DNA of 64,000 nucleotides from Luminiphilus sp. (GCA_029242325.1 JAQWUD010000047.1:1-64000), one strand, 5' to 3'. Positions 16,307 to 25,657 are shown, numbered from the stretch's first letter. The notes: generated by a model from the sequence alone, not told the origin. Made by a program: numbers and translations.

Positions 16307-16768
16307 TCAGTTGCTGCTCGGCTGGCACTGTGCGCACCAGCCTTTTATTTCCAACTGAGAGCTGATCGAATTGAAGCCTGCCGCACTGGCTGCGACTTGG
16401 AGCGCATCAACTGCTTCGCTAGAAAGATCTATCTCCTCAACATGGCGACAACTATCGCAGATGAGAAACTGTGACTGCTTGTGCTTATGTGAGCAGGAAA
16501 TGTGGGCGCACGATACATATTTATTAGCGAGCTCTAGTCTGTGAATAAGGTTTCCATCCTGTAATAGCTCCAGTATTCGATACACCGACATTGCAGGCAT
16601 CTTGCTGTCATCTTCAGCGTCGCACAATTCGGCTATTTCATAAGCCGAGAGAGCAGCATCAGCCTTGATGAGCACGGTCAATACCTGCTTGCGTCGCCGG
16701 GTAAATCTGATTCCTCGGTCAGCACATTTTTGCTCGGCAACCGAGATTGCTTTCTCGTAATCAAGCAT
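16307..16768 (-). CDS. zur: Fur-family zinc uptake regulator Zur
   Basis: A 153-residue Fur-family repressor. The winged helix (RFTRRRKQVLTVLIKA, MSVYRILELLQDGNLIHRLE) is followed by the metal region SCSHKHKQSQFLICDSCRHVEE and a second CxxC at the end (GWCAQCQ). The two CxxC structural zinc sites and the HKHKQ pattern are typical of Zur rather than Fur. It heads the operon with the merC-like gene and the broken zrgA-like gene, a set that in other gammaproteobacteria answers zinc limitation. Upstream, GATA-N5-TATC at 16808-16820 is the only small palindrome; it does not match the usual Zur box well. Confidence 0.87.
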   Translation of the reverse strand: MLDYEKAISVAEQKCADRGIRFTRRRKQVLTVLIKADAALSAYEIAELCDAEDDSKMPAMSVYRILELLQDGNLIHRLELANKYVSCAHISCSHKHKQSQFLICDSCRHVEEIDLSSEAVDALQVAASAAGFNSISSQLEIKGWCAQCQPSSN

Positions 16769-17199
16769 ATTTAGTAATGCCGCCCCTAATAGTCAGAGAA
16801 CGTAAAAGATACACCATATCGTTTCAGCTCGATACTCTGTTCCGTCAGTGGGTAGGCAAGAGCAACACACGGTCCGTCAGAGCAACTATTACCGTATGCC
16901 TAAGTCATCAGTATCAATTGGGGAAGTTCTGCGCGTGTTCTGTGATTAATAGAGGTTTTTTGGAAAAAACATAAAAAAACCAATCTTGAATCCGCTGCCA
17001 GCTCTGCCCACGGGTGTCCGGGAACCAAAGTAAACAACTGCGGAACCATTCACCGCCAACTCGAGACTCTGCGGGTTGCTGTCCTGACCGCCTGTACTGC
17101 AATCCGTTCGCTGGTTAAAAGTCTGCGACGGGTTTTCCTAGCTTCGCCGTATGATTACAGAGGCACATAGCTTATGTATTGTTTTCAAGGAGAGAAACG
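16769..17199. other. Divergent intergenic region between zur and the EF-hand operon
   Basis: No gene is supported. It must hold the zur promoter (minus strand) and the promoter of the EF-hand/ECF operon (plus strand). Apart from GATA-N5-TATC (16808-16820) no clear operator is seen. I could not identify a confident ECF -35/-10 pair. Confidence 0.4.
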
Positions 17200-17670
17200 A
17201 TGACCAAGACGCTGATAGCCATACCCATGCTGAGTACTCTGCTGTTGCTTACTCAAACTGTCATGGGACAACCAAGTGGGTCAGATCCACATGGCAGTAA
17301 CATAAGAAAACCCTCACCAGAAAAAATGATTAATCATTTAGACACTGACGGTGACGGCGTCATCAGCTTTGAGGAGTTCAAAGTGCCGGATCACCGACGT
17401 CGTGGTTACGGATTGGGCGAAGCAGATTTAGACGGCGACGGTAATGTCAGTCGCGCCGAGATGGAGGCACAATTGAATGACCACTTAGAGGCTATAACAG
17501 CCAAGGCAGAAGCCCGATTTACTCACGCCGACCAGAATGACGATGATTTTGTAACACCTGATGAGCGTAAACAGGTGGCATTTGAGATGATAGATGCCAA
17601 TGGTGATGGTTATCTTTCGCCCGAAGAGTTGGCCAAAGCACAGAAACGCGACAAACGTGCTCGATATTAA
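17200..17670 (+). CDS. Exported EF-hand calcium-binding protein
   Basis: 156 residues from the ATG at 17200, with AAGGAG eight bases upstream. A signal peptide (LIAIPMLSTLLLLTQTVMG) precedes four EF-hand loops: DTDGDGVISFEE, DLDGDGNVSRAE, DQNDDDFVTPDE and DANGDGYLSPEE. Loop three is atypical (DDD in place of DGD) but keeps acidic positions 1, 3, 5 and 12. The protein is probably periplasmic and binds Ca2+. It lies 17 bases before an ECF sigma gene and heads a four-gene operon that ends in a metal-sensor-type protein, suggesting a signalling or buffering role. Confidence 0.85.
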   Translation: MTKTLIAIPMLSTLLLLTQTVMGQPSGSDPHGSNIRKPSPEKMINHLDTDGDGVISFEEFKVPDHRRRGYGLGEADLDGDGNVSRAEMEAQLNDHLEAITAKAEARFTHADQNDDDFVTPDERKQVAFEMIDANGDGYLSPEELAKAQKRDKRARY

Positions 17671-17687
17671 AAAGACCGTTCGGAAAC

Positions 17688-18224
17688 ATGGATGATCACG
17701 CTCTGATGGAGAGGGTGTCGCGAGGAGATCGCGAGGCCTTTACCGCGGTGGTTGCGCTGTACGCACCCGCGCTACAGCAATTCGCAGTCAGGCTCCTGCT
17801 CCAGCAACAGCAAGCTGAGGAAGTCGTGCAAGAAACGCTGACCCGCGCGTGGCAAAGAGCCAGTGATTATGACCCCAGCAGGGCTCGGCTCTCTACTTGG
17901 CTGCATCGGATTGCTCATAACCTTTGTGTCGACATTCTTCGGCGTCAGGATCGCGAGCTGCCGGCTGCTCACGCTTCGGAAACTGCCCTGACATGGATAG
18001 ATTCCGCTGAAACCGAAATAGGTACTCTCGAAACCCATGACAAAATCGCCTGTGCGATTACGGCGCTCAGCGAGCGCCATCGTACCGCATTGGTTCTCAC
18101 CTATTACCAGTCCTTATCTAATCGCGAAGTAGCCGAGATCATGCGTTTGTCAGTGCGGGCAGTAGAGTCACTACTGGTCCGTGCGCGCCAACAAATCAAA
18201 AACACACTGGAGGAGTCGTCATGA
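17688..18224 (+). CDS. ECF-type RNA polymerase sigma factor
   Basis: A 178-residue sigma-70 family ECF factor. Region 2 is visible as QQAEEVVQETLTRAWQRASDYD and STWLHRIAHNLCVDILRR. Region 4 is LSERHRTALVLTYYQSLSNREVAEIM with a helix-turn-helix ending RAVESLLVRARQQ. The C-terminus overlaps the anti-sigma gene by four bases (ATGA). The usual pattern, an ECF factor held by a membrane anti-sigma and released by a periplasmic metal or stress signal, fits the two downstream genes. The target promoter motif was not identified. Confidence 0.9.
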   Translation: MDDHALMERVSRGDREAFTAVVALYAPALQQFAVRLLLQQQQAEEVVQETLTRAWQRASDYDPSRARLSTWLHRIAHNLCVDILRRQDRELPAAHASETALTWIDSAETEIGTLETHDKIACAITALSERHRTALVLTYYQSLSNREVAEIMRLSVRAVESLLVRARQQIKNTLEESS

Positions 18225-18670
18225 AACGGTCCCCACTGGAAACACCGCTTTCCGAAACCCGTGCGCAAGAGATCCTGAACGCCTACGGGGCAACACCGGA
18301 ACGATGGCCCGAGGAAGAGCGGCAAGCCTTAGTTGAGCTGCTGGCTCAATCTCCAGAGCTACAGTCCTTACAGAAAACTGCCAGTGAACTGGACGATCTT
18401 CTTGACGGATGGCAACCGGAAGCGGCTCACGACACTGACACCCTGATCAGATCACTGCCGGCCCAAACACCACGAAAGCAAAGTTGGCTTGATCAGTTGA
18501 CGGCCTTCTTCCTGCCCAAACCAATAGGTTGGCGACAGGGTCTGCTGGCAGGGGTGCCGCTAATGCTGGGATTTATGTGGGGTCTGTCTGGAGAGCCACC
18601 CGCAGATGATTGGTCTGAAACCGAGTTCTTAATTTTCAATCCACCCATGGAGGTACTCACAGATGAATAA
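18221..18670 (+). CDS. Predicted anti-sigma factor, single-pass membrane protein
   Basis: 149 residues. The cytoplasmic N-terminus (RAQEILNAYGATPERWPEEE and following helices) resembles anti-sigma proteins paired with proteobacterial ECF factors. A single transmembrane segment is near GLLAGVPLMLGFMWGL, with a short periplasmic tail. No zinc-binding anti-sigma (HxxxCxxC) motif is present. It overlaps the sigma gene by four bases and the following metal-sensor gene by eight, so all three are translationally coupled. Confidence 0.75.
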   Translation: MKRSPLETPLSETRAQEILNAYGATPERWPEEERQALVELLAQSPELQSLQKTASELDDLLDGWQPEAAHDTDTLIRSLPAQTPRKQSWLDQLTAFFLPKPIGWRQGLLAGVPLMLGFMWGLSGEPPADDWSETEFLIFNPPMEVLTDE

Positions 18671-19151
18671 CAGCGTGCCGACAACCAAATGGTTGCGCGC
18701 ATCGGTGGCGGTCAACTTGATTTTCATCGGCGCATTACTGGGCGATTGGGTGAATCAGTCTCGACCGGCACCGCCGCCCATGCACTGGGCCACGGGAGAA
18801 CTCGATGAGGCTACCCGCTCGACCATTAAGATGATGCTTGAAGAACGAAGATCTGCGGCTCGCGCGTTGCGCAATGATATGAAGGCAGTTGATCAAGCGC
18901 TGATGGTGGTTGTTCGGGCTGACGATATCGACATGGGCGAACTCAAGCAGGCCCTGTCTGCCCGCCGGGCAAAACAGGCGGAATACCAAGCCTTACTGCA
19001 GGCCTCAATAGAGTCGATATTGCCGGCACTCACGCCGCTGCAGCGGGAGGTCGTGGTCCGGCGCATGCTGATTGAAGGCAAGCCGCGCCATCCAGGTCAT
19101 ACTCAACGCGGAGGAGAACATCGAGATCACCCCAGGCAACGCGATCGCTAG
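18663..19151 (+). CDS. Periplasmic heavy-metal-sensor-like protein (CnrX/Spy/CpxP type)
   Basis: 162 residues. An N-terminal membrane anchor (SVAVNLIFIGALLGDWV) precedes a mostly helical periplasmic domain with EERRSAARALRNDM and LTPLQREVVVRRML, the pattern of the Metal_resist/Spy-CpxP superfamily. The tail is rich in His and Arg (RHPGHTQRGGEHRDHPRQ) and could bind metal. In the CnrYXH system a related protein binds metal and drives release of an ECF sigma. Here the gene order (sigma, anti-sigma, sensor) supports the same logic. The inducing metal is unknown. Confidence 0.75.
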   Translation: MNNSVPTTKWLRASVAVNLIFIGALLGDWVNQSRPAPPPMHWATGELDEATRSTIKMMLEERRSAARALRNDMKAVDQALMVVVRADDIDMGELKQALSARRAKQAEYQALLQASIESILPALTPLQREVVVRRMLIEGKPRHPGHTQRGGEHRDHPRQRDR

Positions 19152-19306
19152 AGGCCTCCAAAGTAACCCTCATAACAGCATCAATCACTGTACGAATCTG
19201 GCGCTCCCCGAGACGTATCCTCCCACTGTTTCCAATTCTGCGAATCTAGGACGACTTTGCGATACTCTTGAACATAACGCTTGGCAAAACGCATGGCTAG
19301 AATCTA

Positions 19307-20746
19307 ATGACATGGATAGCACAGCACTGGCTTGGACTATTGCTACTGACCGCATATACCGGCGCGCTCTTTTATAACGCCTATCTGGGCAGCCGGGCGA
19401 GCCGCGGTATGGTCGGTTATTACGTGGGCAACCGCGAGATGAGTGGCGTTGTAGTGGGCATCTCTTTCTTTGCCACCTTTGCCTCTACCAATACCTACAT
19501 AGGCCATGCAGGCAAAGCCTACGAGTACGGGGTCGCCTGGTTCACCATGGCCATACTACTTGTGATCTTCAGTTGGATATCGTGGCGCTGGATTGGTCCA
19601 CCACTGCGGCGGTTTGCCTCGCAATGGGATGCACTCACCATCCCTGACTTCCTGGGAGCCCGTTACATCGTCAGTCAATCAAAGACATCAGGGCATCCTT
19701 TGCTTCAGATCTCCGCGACCGTTATTGTGTTTGCCAGCCTCCTCTATCTGCTTGCGATCTTCAAAGGCGCAGGGCATCTGTTTCAGATATTTTTTGAGGT
19801 ACCTTACGAGATAGGCGTTGGCCTAACATTGGTTATTGTTGTGCTGTACACCTCTGTCGGCGGTTTTGTCTCCGTGGTTCGAACCGATGTACTGCAAGGC
19901 ACGCTGATGCTACTTGGCAGCATCGTGATCTTTTATTTCGTGACACGTGCAGCCGGCGGTGTAAGTTCAATCACCACACTGCCTTCAATGCCGGATAAGC
20001 AATTTTTGTTTGAACTCAATGGCGGTATTCCTTTTGCAGTTCTACTGGGGGTCTCTTTATCAGGATCACTGAAGCTGCTCACAGACCCCCGTCAGCTATC
20101 GCGCTTTTATGCACTGAAGGATGAAGCCGAGGTCCGGCGCGGCAAATGGATTGCCACACTGGGGCTGGCAATTATATTGAGCTGCCTGTTTCCCGTAGGG
20201 ATCTACGCTCACTTGATACTGTCCGAAGTGACGGACACCGACCTGATTGTGCCGACTCTGGTCAATGATCCATCAGTGTTCCCGCTGTGGGCCACAGACT
20301 TCCTGATCGTTTCGATTCTGGCCGCGGCCATGTCGTCGATGGATAGCGTGCTGCTGGTAGCAGCGTCTACGCTGTACAAAAATGTCGTGGCCCCTTTCAA
20401 AAAAGCTTCGCGTGAACTTCTCTGGACACGCACCGCAGTCATCGGATTCTCAGTGGTGGCTGCCTTGCTGGCACTCAATCCACCGGGGGATATAGTGGAG
20501 ATTACAATCTTCTCAGGCAGTCTCTATGCAGTGTGCTTCTTTCCGGCCGTGGTATTTGGGCTCTACTGGAAGAAAGGGTCCGCACGGGCCGTGTTGTGGT
20601 CAATGGCGGTAGGCGTATCCACGCTCATTTTCTGGCTTGCGACCGACCTGCGCGAGGGACTGCACGAAGTGTTCCCCGCACTGCTACTCTCCACCCTAAC
20701 TTACTACGCACTCTCCAAAATCGAGCCCCCCGCAACGCAACATTAG
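19307..20746 (+). CDS. Sodium:solute symporter family transporter
   Basis: A 479-residue SSS-family protein with about 13 predicted membrane helices. Conserved features include the N-terminal YYVGNREMSGVVVGISFFATFAS core, NTYIGHAGKAYEYGVAW, and LYTSVGGFVSVVRTDVLQG, the sodium-symporter signature region. It also has AAAMSSMDSVLLVAAS, the helix 8-9 sodium-site motif with serines. The substrate is unknown; relatives move proline, pantothenate, acetate or sugars. It follows the metal-sensor gene by 155 bases and may have its own promoter. Convergent to the acyl-CoA ligase gene. Confidence 0.88.
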   Translation: MTWIAQHWLGLLLLTAYTGALFYNAYLGSRASRGMVGYYVGNREMSGVVVGISFFATFASTNTYIGHAGKAYEYGVAWFTMAILLVIFSWISWRWIGPPLRRFASQWDALTIPDFLGARYIVSQSKTSGHPLLQISATVIVFASLLYLLAIFKGAGHLFQIFFEVPYEIGVGLTLVIVVLYTSVGGFVSVVRTDVLQGTLMLLGSIVIFYFVTRAAGGVSSITTLPSMPDKQFLFELNGGIPFAVLLGVSLSGSLKLLTDPRQLSRFYALKDEAEVRRGKWIATLGLAIILSCLFPVGIYAHLILSEVTDTDLIVPTLVNDPSVFPLWATDFLIVSILAAAMSSMDSVLLVAASTLYKNVVAPFKKASRELLWTRTAVIGFSVVAALLALNPPGDIVEITIFSGSLYAVCFFPAVVFGLYWKKGSARAVLWSMAVGVSTLIFWLATDLREGLHEVFPALLLSTLTYYALSKIEPPATQH

Positions 20747-20819
20747 GCGAGCGGATTTCCCTGCGCGCCCGCGCTGGAATAAAGGCGCGCGAGCATAATT
20801 TGATAAAGAGATAGCTACG

Positions 20820-22298
20820 CTAGGAGAAAAGCGTTTTGAGCGATGGCTTCATGACCTTTCCCATCGCATTACGTGGCAACGAATCGATGACCAGTAACTT
20901 CTTCGGAATCTTGTAAGCCGATAACTTGCCTTCACACCAACTCTTAAGGGATACCTCAGTCATCTCAGTCGCGCCCTTGACGACCACCACCGCCGCGACC
21001 GCCTCGCCCCAGGTGCGGTCCTCGACGCCGATCACGGCCACTTCGGCAATATTGGGATGTGCGAGTAGTTTGTTTTCTATCTCCAGGGCCGAGAGCTTAT
21101 ACCCTCCAGATTTGATGATATCGACGGAAGAGCGACCCATAATGCGATAGTAACCGTGCTCCAGGACGGCAATATCTCCCGTACGAAACCAACCCTCTAT
21201 AAAGCTCGAAGCTGCGGCATCAGGATCGCCCCAGTACTCTAGGAATACCGCAGGGCTCTTGATGCAAATCTCGCCGGGGGTCTTCTCATCAGTGACCACT
21301 ATCCCTGCGTCGTCGATCAACTGCACCGCGACATCGGGCAAAGGCTGACCCACGCAGCCCGGGCGCCTCTCACCACGATAAGGGTTGGACAGCGCCATAC
21401 CAATTTCTGTCATGCCGTAACGTTCAAGCAAGACCTGCCCCGTGAGACAACGCCATTCCTCAAACACCTCCACTGGACACGCGGCAGAGCCCGATACGTT
21501 CAGGCGCATATTGGCAAAGCCCTCGCACACCTCTGCCTGTTCACCCTCCTCTTGCGCTACGAGATGATCAATGAGTTTCACGTAGATAGTGGGCACCGCC
21601 ATAAAAACGGTAAAAATATCATCAGCCACTTGCGCACAAAGACGGTTAAGGTCGAGGTTAGGCATCAGATGGACGGTAGCGCCGGCCCAGAGCGCACAAC
21701 TCAGTACATTTATGATGCCGTGCACATGATGCAGGGGCAAAACAAGGGGAATCACATCTTCTGCCTGCCATTCCCAGGCGTCGATCAAGGTGCTGATCTG
21801 GGCATTCACATTGGCGTGAGTTGTCACGACCCCTTTAGGTTTACTGGTTGTGCCGCTGGTAAATACAATCAGCGCCCTGCGATCGGGTAGCACTTCCGGT
21901 AGCGAGGAATCAGATTCGCTCAAGAGATCGGTCACCGTGTTCACTTCAATCGACAAGCGATCACACAAGGGTCGGACATGGCTCAATTGCGCCTCTCCGG
22001 CAATGACCTGTGTGACACCTGTGCTCGTTAGGCAATGTTCCCACTCGGATTCCGCCGACGCGACATTAAGAGGAATCGCAATCCCCCCGGCGCGCCAGAT
22101 ACCATGCAGAACAGTCACGTAATCGACGCTTGCCGGAATCAGGAAAGCGACTCGCGCCTCGGCAAGATCAGATCTACCTGCGAGCAGACCATTCGCAAAC
22201 CGAACCACCCGCGAATCGACCTCGGCATAAGTGAAGGCGCAGTCACCTTCGACCAGCGCCACTTTGTCAGGCAGGGTGTTATTGAGCGAGTAAGACAT
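20820..22298 (-). CDS. Acyl-CoA synthetase, MatB/ACSF3-like (ANL superfamily)
   Basis: 492 residues. ANL motifs: IVFTSGTTSKPKGVVTTHAN (A3 P-loop), ERYGMTEIGMALSNP (A5), GWFRTGDIA (A7), and the C-terminal lysine motif PRNAMGKVMK (A10). The A5 stretch, and VLPLHHVHGIINVL before it, are most like malonyl-CoA synthetases (MatB, human ACSF3), which activate malonate or methylmalonate. Carboxylate specificity is inferred only by family resemblance. It is the last gene of the minus-strand run beginning with acetoacetyl-CoA synthetase and likely part of that catabolic region. Confidence 0.85.
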   Translation of the reverse strand: MSYSLNNTLPDKVALVEGDCAFTYAEVDSRVVRFANGLLAGRSDLAEARVAFLIPASVDYVTVLHGIWRAGGIAIPLNVASAESEWEHCLTSTGVTQVIAGEAQLSHVRPLCDRLSIEVNTVTDLLSESDSSLPEVLPDRRALIVFTSGTTSKPKGVVTTHANVNAQISTLIDAWEWQAEDVIPLVLPLHHVHGIINVLSCALWAGATVHLMPNLDLNRLCAQVADDIFTVFMAVPTIYVKLIDHLVAQEEGEQAEVCEGFANMRLNVSGSAACPVEVFEEWRCLTGQVLLERYGMTEIGMALSNPYRGERRPGCVGQPLPDVAVQLIDDAGIVVTDEKTPGEICIKSPAVFLEYWGDPDAAASSFIEGWFRTGDIAVLEHGYYRIMGRSSVDIIKSGGYKLSALEIENKLLAHPNIAEVAVIGVEDRTWGEAVAAVVVVKGATEMTEVSLKSWCEGKLSAYKIPKKLLVIDSLPRNAMGKVMKPSLKTLFS

Positions 22299-22420
22299 CA
22301 GTTAGGCCACGTTGTTTTGTTACCGGCAGTCTATGCCATGGAACGTGCTGAAACAGAACGTCAGGGAAATAACCGGCCATTCCCCACGATGGCGAGAGCG
22401 ACCCTGCACAAGGCTCAACA

Positions 22421-23590
22421 CTAAATACTCAGGTCATCAAGGTTATAGTCTTTGAGGTTCGCCCGGGCGGACGGGTCCCACTGGTAAGCGTCCCCCGAAG
22501 TTGCAAAGGGTTTGTACTCATAGGGCGTCTCATCAGGAAATCGCTGCTTGCGCGCATCAATCGCGTAGCCGATTGCGCGTGATCGGCGCGCTACAATTTC
22601 CTCGTCAAAAACCTGCGCGTCACTGTGGATGCCGCCGCCCGTAACGCCCAGCACCGACGAGCGCTTGTGAAAGCCAAAGTTCACAGTGATGCGCCGCTCA
22701 AACCCGCAGTTGGGGAATGAACCGTGCAGGAGCTGTCGATTGCAAATCACCACGTCGCCCGGGTTACACACAATCGGAACCGCGCCTTCAAGGCGCTCAC
22801 TGCCCGACTCGGCGACCAGCGCCTGGATATCCAGCTTGCCCTGTTTATGGGTACCAGGGAGGACCCAGACACCATTCACAGCAGTGCTGCCATAAACCTG
22901 AGCCATAAAGTTAAAGCCGTGAATATCCTCATCAAAATCAGAGCTGTCCCAGTGGGTAACCCCGTCCTGATGCCAGGATACGGCCGCACCAATGCCGGGC
23001 TCCTTGATAAACAGTGCCTCATTGAACGGCGCAAAGTCCGGCCCATTAATGGATTCTGTCACTTTGAGTAATTTGGGGTGAGCATAGGTTCTCAGGCAGG
23101 CATCCGAGAACTGCAATGAACCTAGCAGAATAAAGGGCGCTGCCAGCGGCGCTTCCGCTCCGGCCTCTGGCTCAAACATTTTGACCTGATGACGGCCATT
23201 GGCCAGCTCGGTACCACCGAGAGGGTCGCCGAGCGGTTTTGACCACACCAGAGTCAAGGCTTTCGCATCAGCGCCCAATGCAGGCTCCCCTGCCACGTTC
23301 ACCTGACTTTCCGGCCCCGTGGGGAACTGCGTGCGCATGGCATCAAGATCTGACTTGATGTCGTCGAGCTCCTCATCACTCAGAACATTTTCAAAAATAA
23401 AAAATCCGTATTCGGAGTACGCGGTGCGGATCTCCGCTACAAGCTCACCTGTTTGCTGAAACTTGATTGGCCCCCGGTTGGATAGCGCGACGGCGCGTGC
23501 CTGCCCCTCTAACAAATAAGTGCGCATCGCATCCGCCTGCTCGCCGTAGTGATTGGCACAAGCCTCAACGGATTCGCTTATATTGATCAC
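22421..23590 (-). CDS. Phytanoyl-CoA dioxygenase family (PhyH) Fe(II)/2-oxoglutarate oxygenase
   Basis: 389 residues. The start is a GTG preceded by GGAGG seven bases upstream. The iron triad is visible as WHQDGVTHWD (HxD) and the distal histidine in ICNRQLLHGSFPN, with a downstream arginine in GFERRITVNFGF for 2-oxoglutarate. PhyH enzymes alpha-hydroxylate branched acyl-CoAs or small organic substrates. Length and N-terminal extension resemble bacterial PhyH proteins of unknown substrate. It lies about 120 bases upstream of the MatB-like ligase on the same strand. Confidence 0.87.
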   Translation of the reverse strand: MINISESVEACANHYGEQADAMRTYLLEGQARAVALSNRGPIKFQQTGELVAEIRTAYSEYGFFIFENVLSDEELDDIKSDLDAMRTQFPTGPESQVNVAGEPALGADAKALTLVWSKPLGDPLGGTELANGRHQVKMFEPEAGAEAPLAAPFILLGSLQFSDACLRTYAHPKLLKVTESINGPDFAPFNEALFIKEPGIGAAVSWHQDGVTHWDSSDFDEDIHGFNFMAQVYGSTAVNGVWVLPGTHKQGKLDIQALVAESGSERLEGAVPIVCNPGDVVICNRQLLHGSFPNCGFERRITVNFGFHKRSSVLGVTGGGIHSDAQVFDEEIVARRSRAIGYAIDARKQRFPDETPYEYKPFATSGDAYQWDPSARANLKDYNLDDLSI

Positions 23591-23676
23591 GTAACCACCT
23601 CCAGAAATGCCGTGTCAACAAGCCGTACCAGACCGGCAAGAATCATTACATTACCGCACACCCGCAGCGACCCCCA

Positions 23677-24636
23677 CTACTCGATCGAGCTTCGGATGAT
23701 CGTCAGATCCGGCGTAATCACTGAGCCGATTGCAGCGTGAGAGATGCTAGCACGTGGGAGTTTCAGCCGATTGGCGATCCTTTCTGCTGCGGCAATACCG
23801 GTGCAATGGCCGCCCATCATCAATCCCAATCCACGCTCACCCAACCAGTTCGCCGTGCGATCCAGCGTATCATTATCTGCTCGCCATAAATGGAATCCGC
23901 CAACGATGGAATAAATCGGTTCATCCTTGATGGACTGCAACACGTTGCCGGTATTGATCAAACCCGAGTGACCGCAACCGGAAGTCATCAACCAACCTTT
24001 GTCTGTGAGGTAGCCCAGCGACTGATCATCCATAATGATATCAGGCACAGACTGTCCATCGCGGGTGACAAATAGCCCTGCCGGCCCGTTATAGCGTTCC
24101 TTTACGCGGGGTACGGGCCCCGTCAGCCAAAGCCTGGGGGCAATTTCTGTGGGCTCGTCTATCTCAATAAACCGGATGCCCAGCGCGCGTGCTGCTTCTT
24201 TGAAGTCCTGAGCGCGGGCGAACTCACCAGGGCCCACCTTAACGCCCGTTGCGGTTACGCGCTGGTCGAAAAACCCTTTCGCCACATAAACCTGACTCAA
24301 GGCGGTGTCATTCACGCGGCGAAAATGCTCACGAAGAATGAGTAGGCCCCCAGTATGATCGCTATGAAAGTGACTGAGCACTACCTTTTCGACTTGGGAC
24401 AAATCGACGTCGAGATGCAGCACGTTATGGAGCACGGTGTCTTGTTTAAAGCCAGTGTCGAATAACACCGCGTCCTGATCACTCTGAAATAGCGCGGCAA
24501 AACTCCATTCACCGAGCCCGCCGTAATCGGAGATATTCGTGGCTAAGACTGTCACCTGGTATGGCGCCGCTTGCAACAAAGCAGAGAACGTCGCACACAA
24601 AATCCAGATGATCACTCTGATCAAGCATGAATTCAT
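23677..24636 (-). CDS. Exported metallo-beta-lactamase-fold hydrolase
   Basis: 319 residues. A signal peptide (IIWILCATFSALLQA) is followed by an MBL domain: VLFDTGFKQDT, the zinc motif SHFHSDHTGG (HxHxDH), SGCGHSGLIN, and MGGHCTGIAA for later zinc ligands. The arrangement resembles the COG1237 group (7,8-dihydropterin-6-methyl-4-(beta-D-ribofuranosyl)-aminobenzene-phosphate synthase-like), which in many bacteria acts on unknown substrates. Here it is periplasmic or lipid-facing by virtue of the leader. Convergent overlap with neighbours is absent. Confidence 0.82.
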   Translation of the reverse strand: MNSCLIRVIIWILCATFSALLQAAPYQVTVLATNISDYGGLGEWSFAALFQSDQDAVLFDTGFKQDTVLHNVLHLDVDLSQVEKVVLSHFHSDHTGGLLILREHFRRVNDTALSQVYVAKGFFDQRVTATGVKVGPGEFARAQDFKEAARALGIRFIEIDEPTEIAPRLWLTGPVPRVKERYNGPAGLFVTRDGQSVPDIIMDDQSLGYLTDKGWLMTSGCGHSGLINTGNVLQSIKDEPIYSIVGGFHLWRADNDTLDRTANWLGERGLGLMMGGHCTGIAAAERIANRLKLPRASISHAAIGSVITPDLTIIRSSIE

Positions 24637-24723
24637 CTATCTCTCCGCGCAGAAGTCACCCAAGCGCAGATGATGCCATGGCAACGATGCACTTCACGAT
24701 ACAAAAACTGATGACAACCTAAT

Positions 24724-25623
24724 TCAGCTCAAAGAAGCCGGAAAACCCGGGGCACGCAGTGGAGTGCTGAGCGTATCCTCCAATAATTTCACGATCTTGG
24801 GTGATTGCGCGTCGCCACCATATGCCGTCTTCGCCTCATTGAAACGTGCGAGTGTGGCGCTCGCCAAATCCAACGGAACGCCCAAGGCGTCGCCAAACGC
24901 CTTGGCAAAACCCAGATCTTTTAGCGCCAAGTCCATGGTGAAACCAATGTCGTAGCTACCGTTTAAAATTAGCTGACCCTCGGTTTCATGAACAAAAGAG
25001 TTTCCCGAGGAGGCCGCAATCGCACGCCAGCTATCACCGAGATCCAGCCCACCCCGAGCGGCCAGCATGAGCGCCTCACCACAGGCCTGCAGGTGAATAA
25101 ATGCCAGCATATTGGTGATGACTTTTATCAGCGACGCGGTGCCAACAGGCCCCATATGGAAAAGCGCGTTCCCCATCGCCTGCAGCGCAGGGCGATGCAT
25201 TTCCAGCAAGACTTCGGGCCCTCCTGCCAACAGGGTCAGTTCACCTCGCGCTGCCAGGTGAACCCCTCCGGTGACGGGTAGTTCAAGAAATCCGATACCT
25301 GCCGAATCGGCCATCTCCGCAAATCGCAGGGTATCCTCGCGGCTAATGGTCGACATCTCAATGAGACTCGCGCCTAGCTTCATACTGCCTAAAATCTCGC
25401 CAAGCACGGCGTTCGAGACCTCGGGAGAGGGCAGACAGGTGATCACATGGTCGACCTTCTCTGCCAAGCTCGCCGGATTCTCTGAGGGATGCGCCCCTTT
25501 AGAGACCATTTTCTGCATTTGACCCGCATCGAGGTCGAAGACCGTTAATTCGAGCTCAGCCTCCAGCAAGCGCTGCGCTAGCTTACCGCCCAGGTTTCCC
25601 AAACCAATAAATCCATAATGCAT
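24724..25623 (-). CDS. 3-hydroxyisobutyrate dehydrogenase-like NAD(P) oxidoreductase
   Basis: A 299-residue beta-hydroxyacid dehydrogenase. The Rossmann motif FIGLGNLGGKLAQRLL is at the N-terminus, substrate motif LPVTGGVHLAARGELTLLAGG near residue 117, and the catalytic lysine in GTASLIKVITNML (about residue 170). The family oxidises 3-hydroxyisobutyrate, tartronate semialdehyde or related acids; the exact substrate is open. It precedes the MBL gene on the same strand and fits the surrounding acyl-catabolic genes. Confidence 0.87.
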   Translation of the reverse strand: MHYGFIGLGNLGGKLAQRLLEAELELTVFDLDAGQMQKMVSKGAHPSENPASLAEKVDHVITCLPSPEVSNAVLGEILGSMKLGASLIEMSTISREDTLRFAEMADSAGIGFLELPVTGGVHLAARGELTLLAGGPEVLLEMHRPALQAMGNALFHMGPVGTASLIKVITNMLAFIHLQACGEALMLAARGGLDLGDSWRAIAASSGNSFVHETEGQLILNGSYDIGFTMDLALKDLGFAKAFGDALGVPLDLASATLARFNEAKTAYGGDAQSPKIVKLLEDTLSTPLRAPGFPASLS

Positions 25624-25657
25624 CGATGTCAGGTCTCCGCTTTAACCAACCCTTTAC

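Noticed and set aside
20763-20790. GCGCGCC/GGCGCGC stem as a terminator between convergent genes
   Set aside because: A 14-base loop and no T-run; too weak to call.
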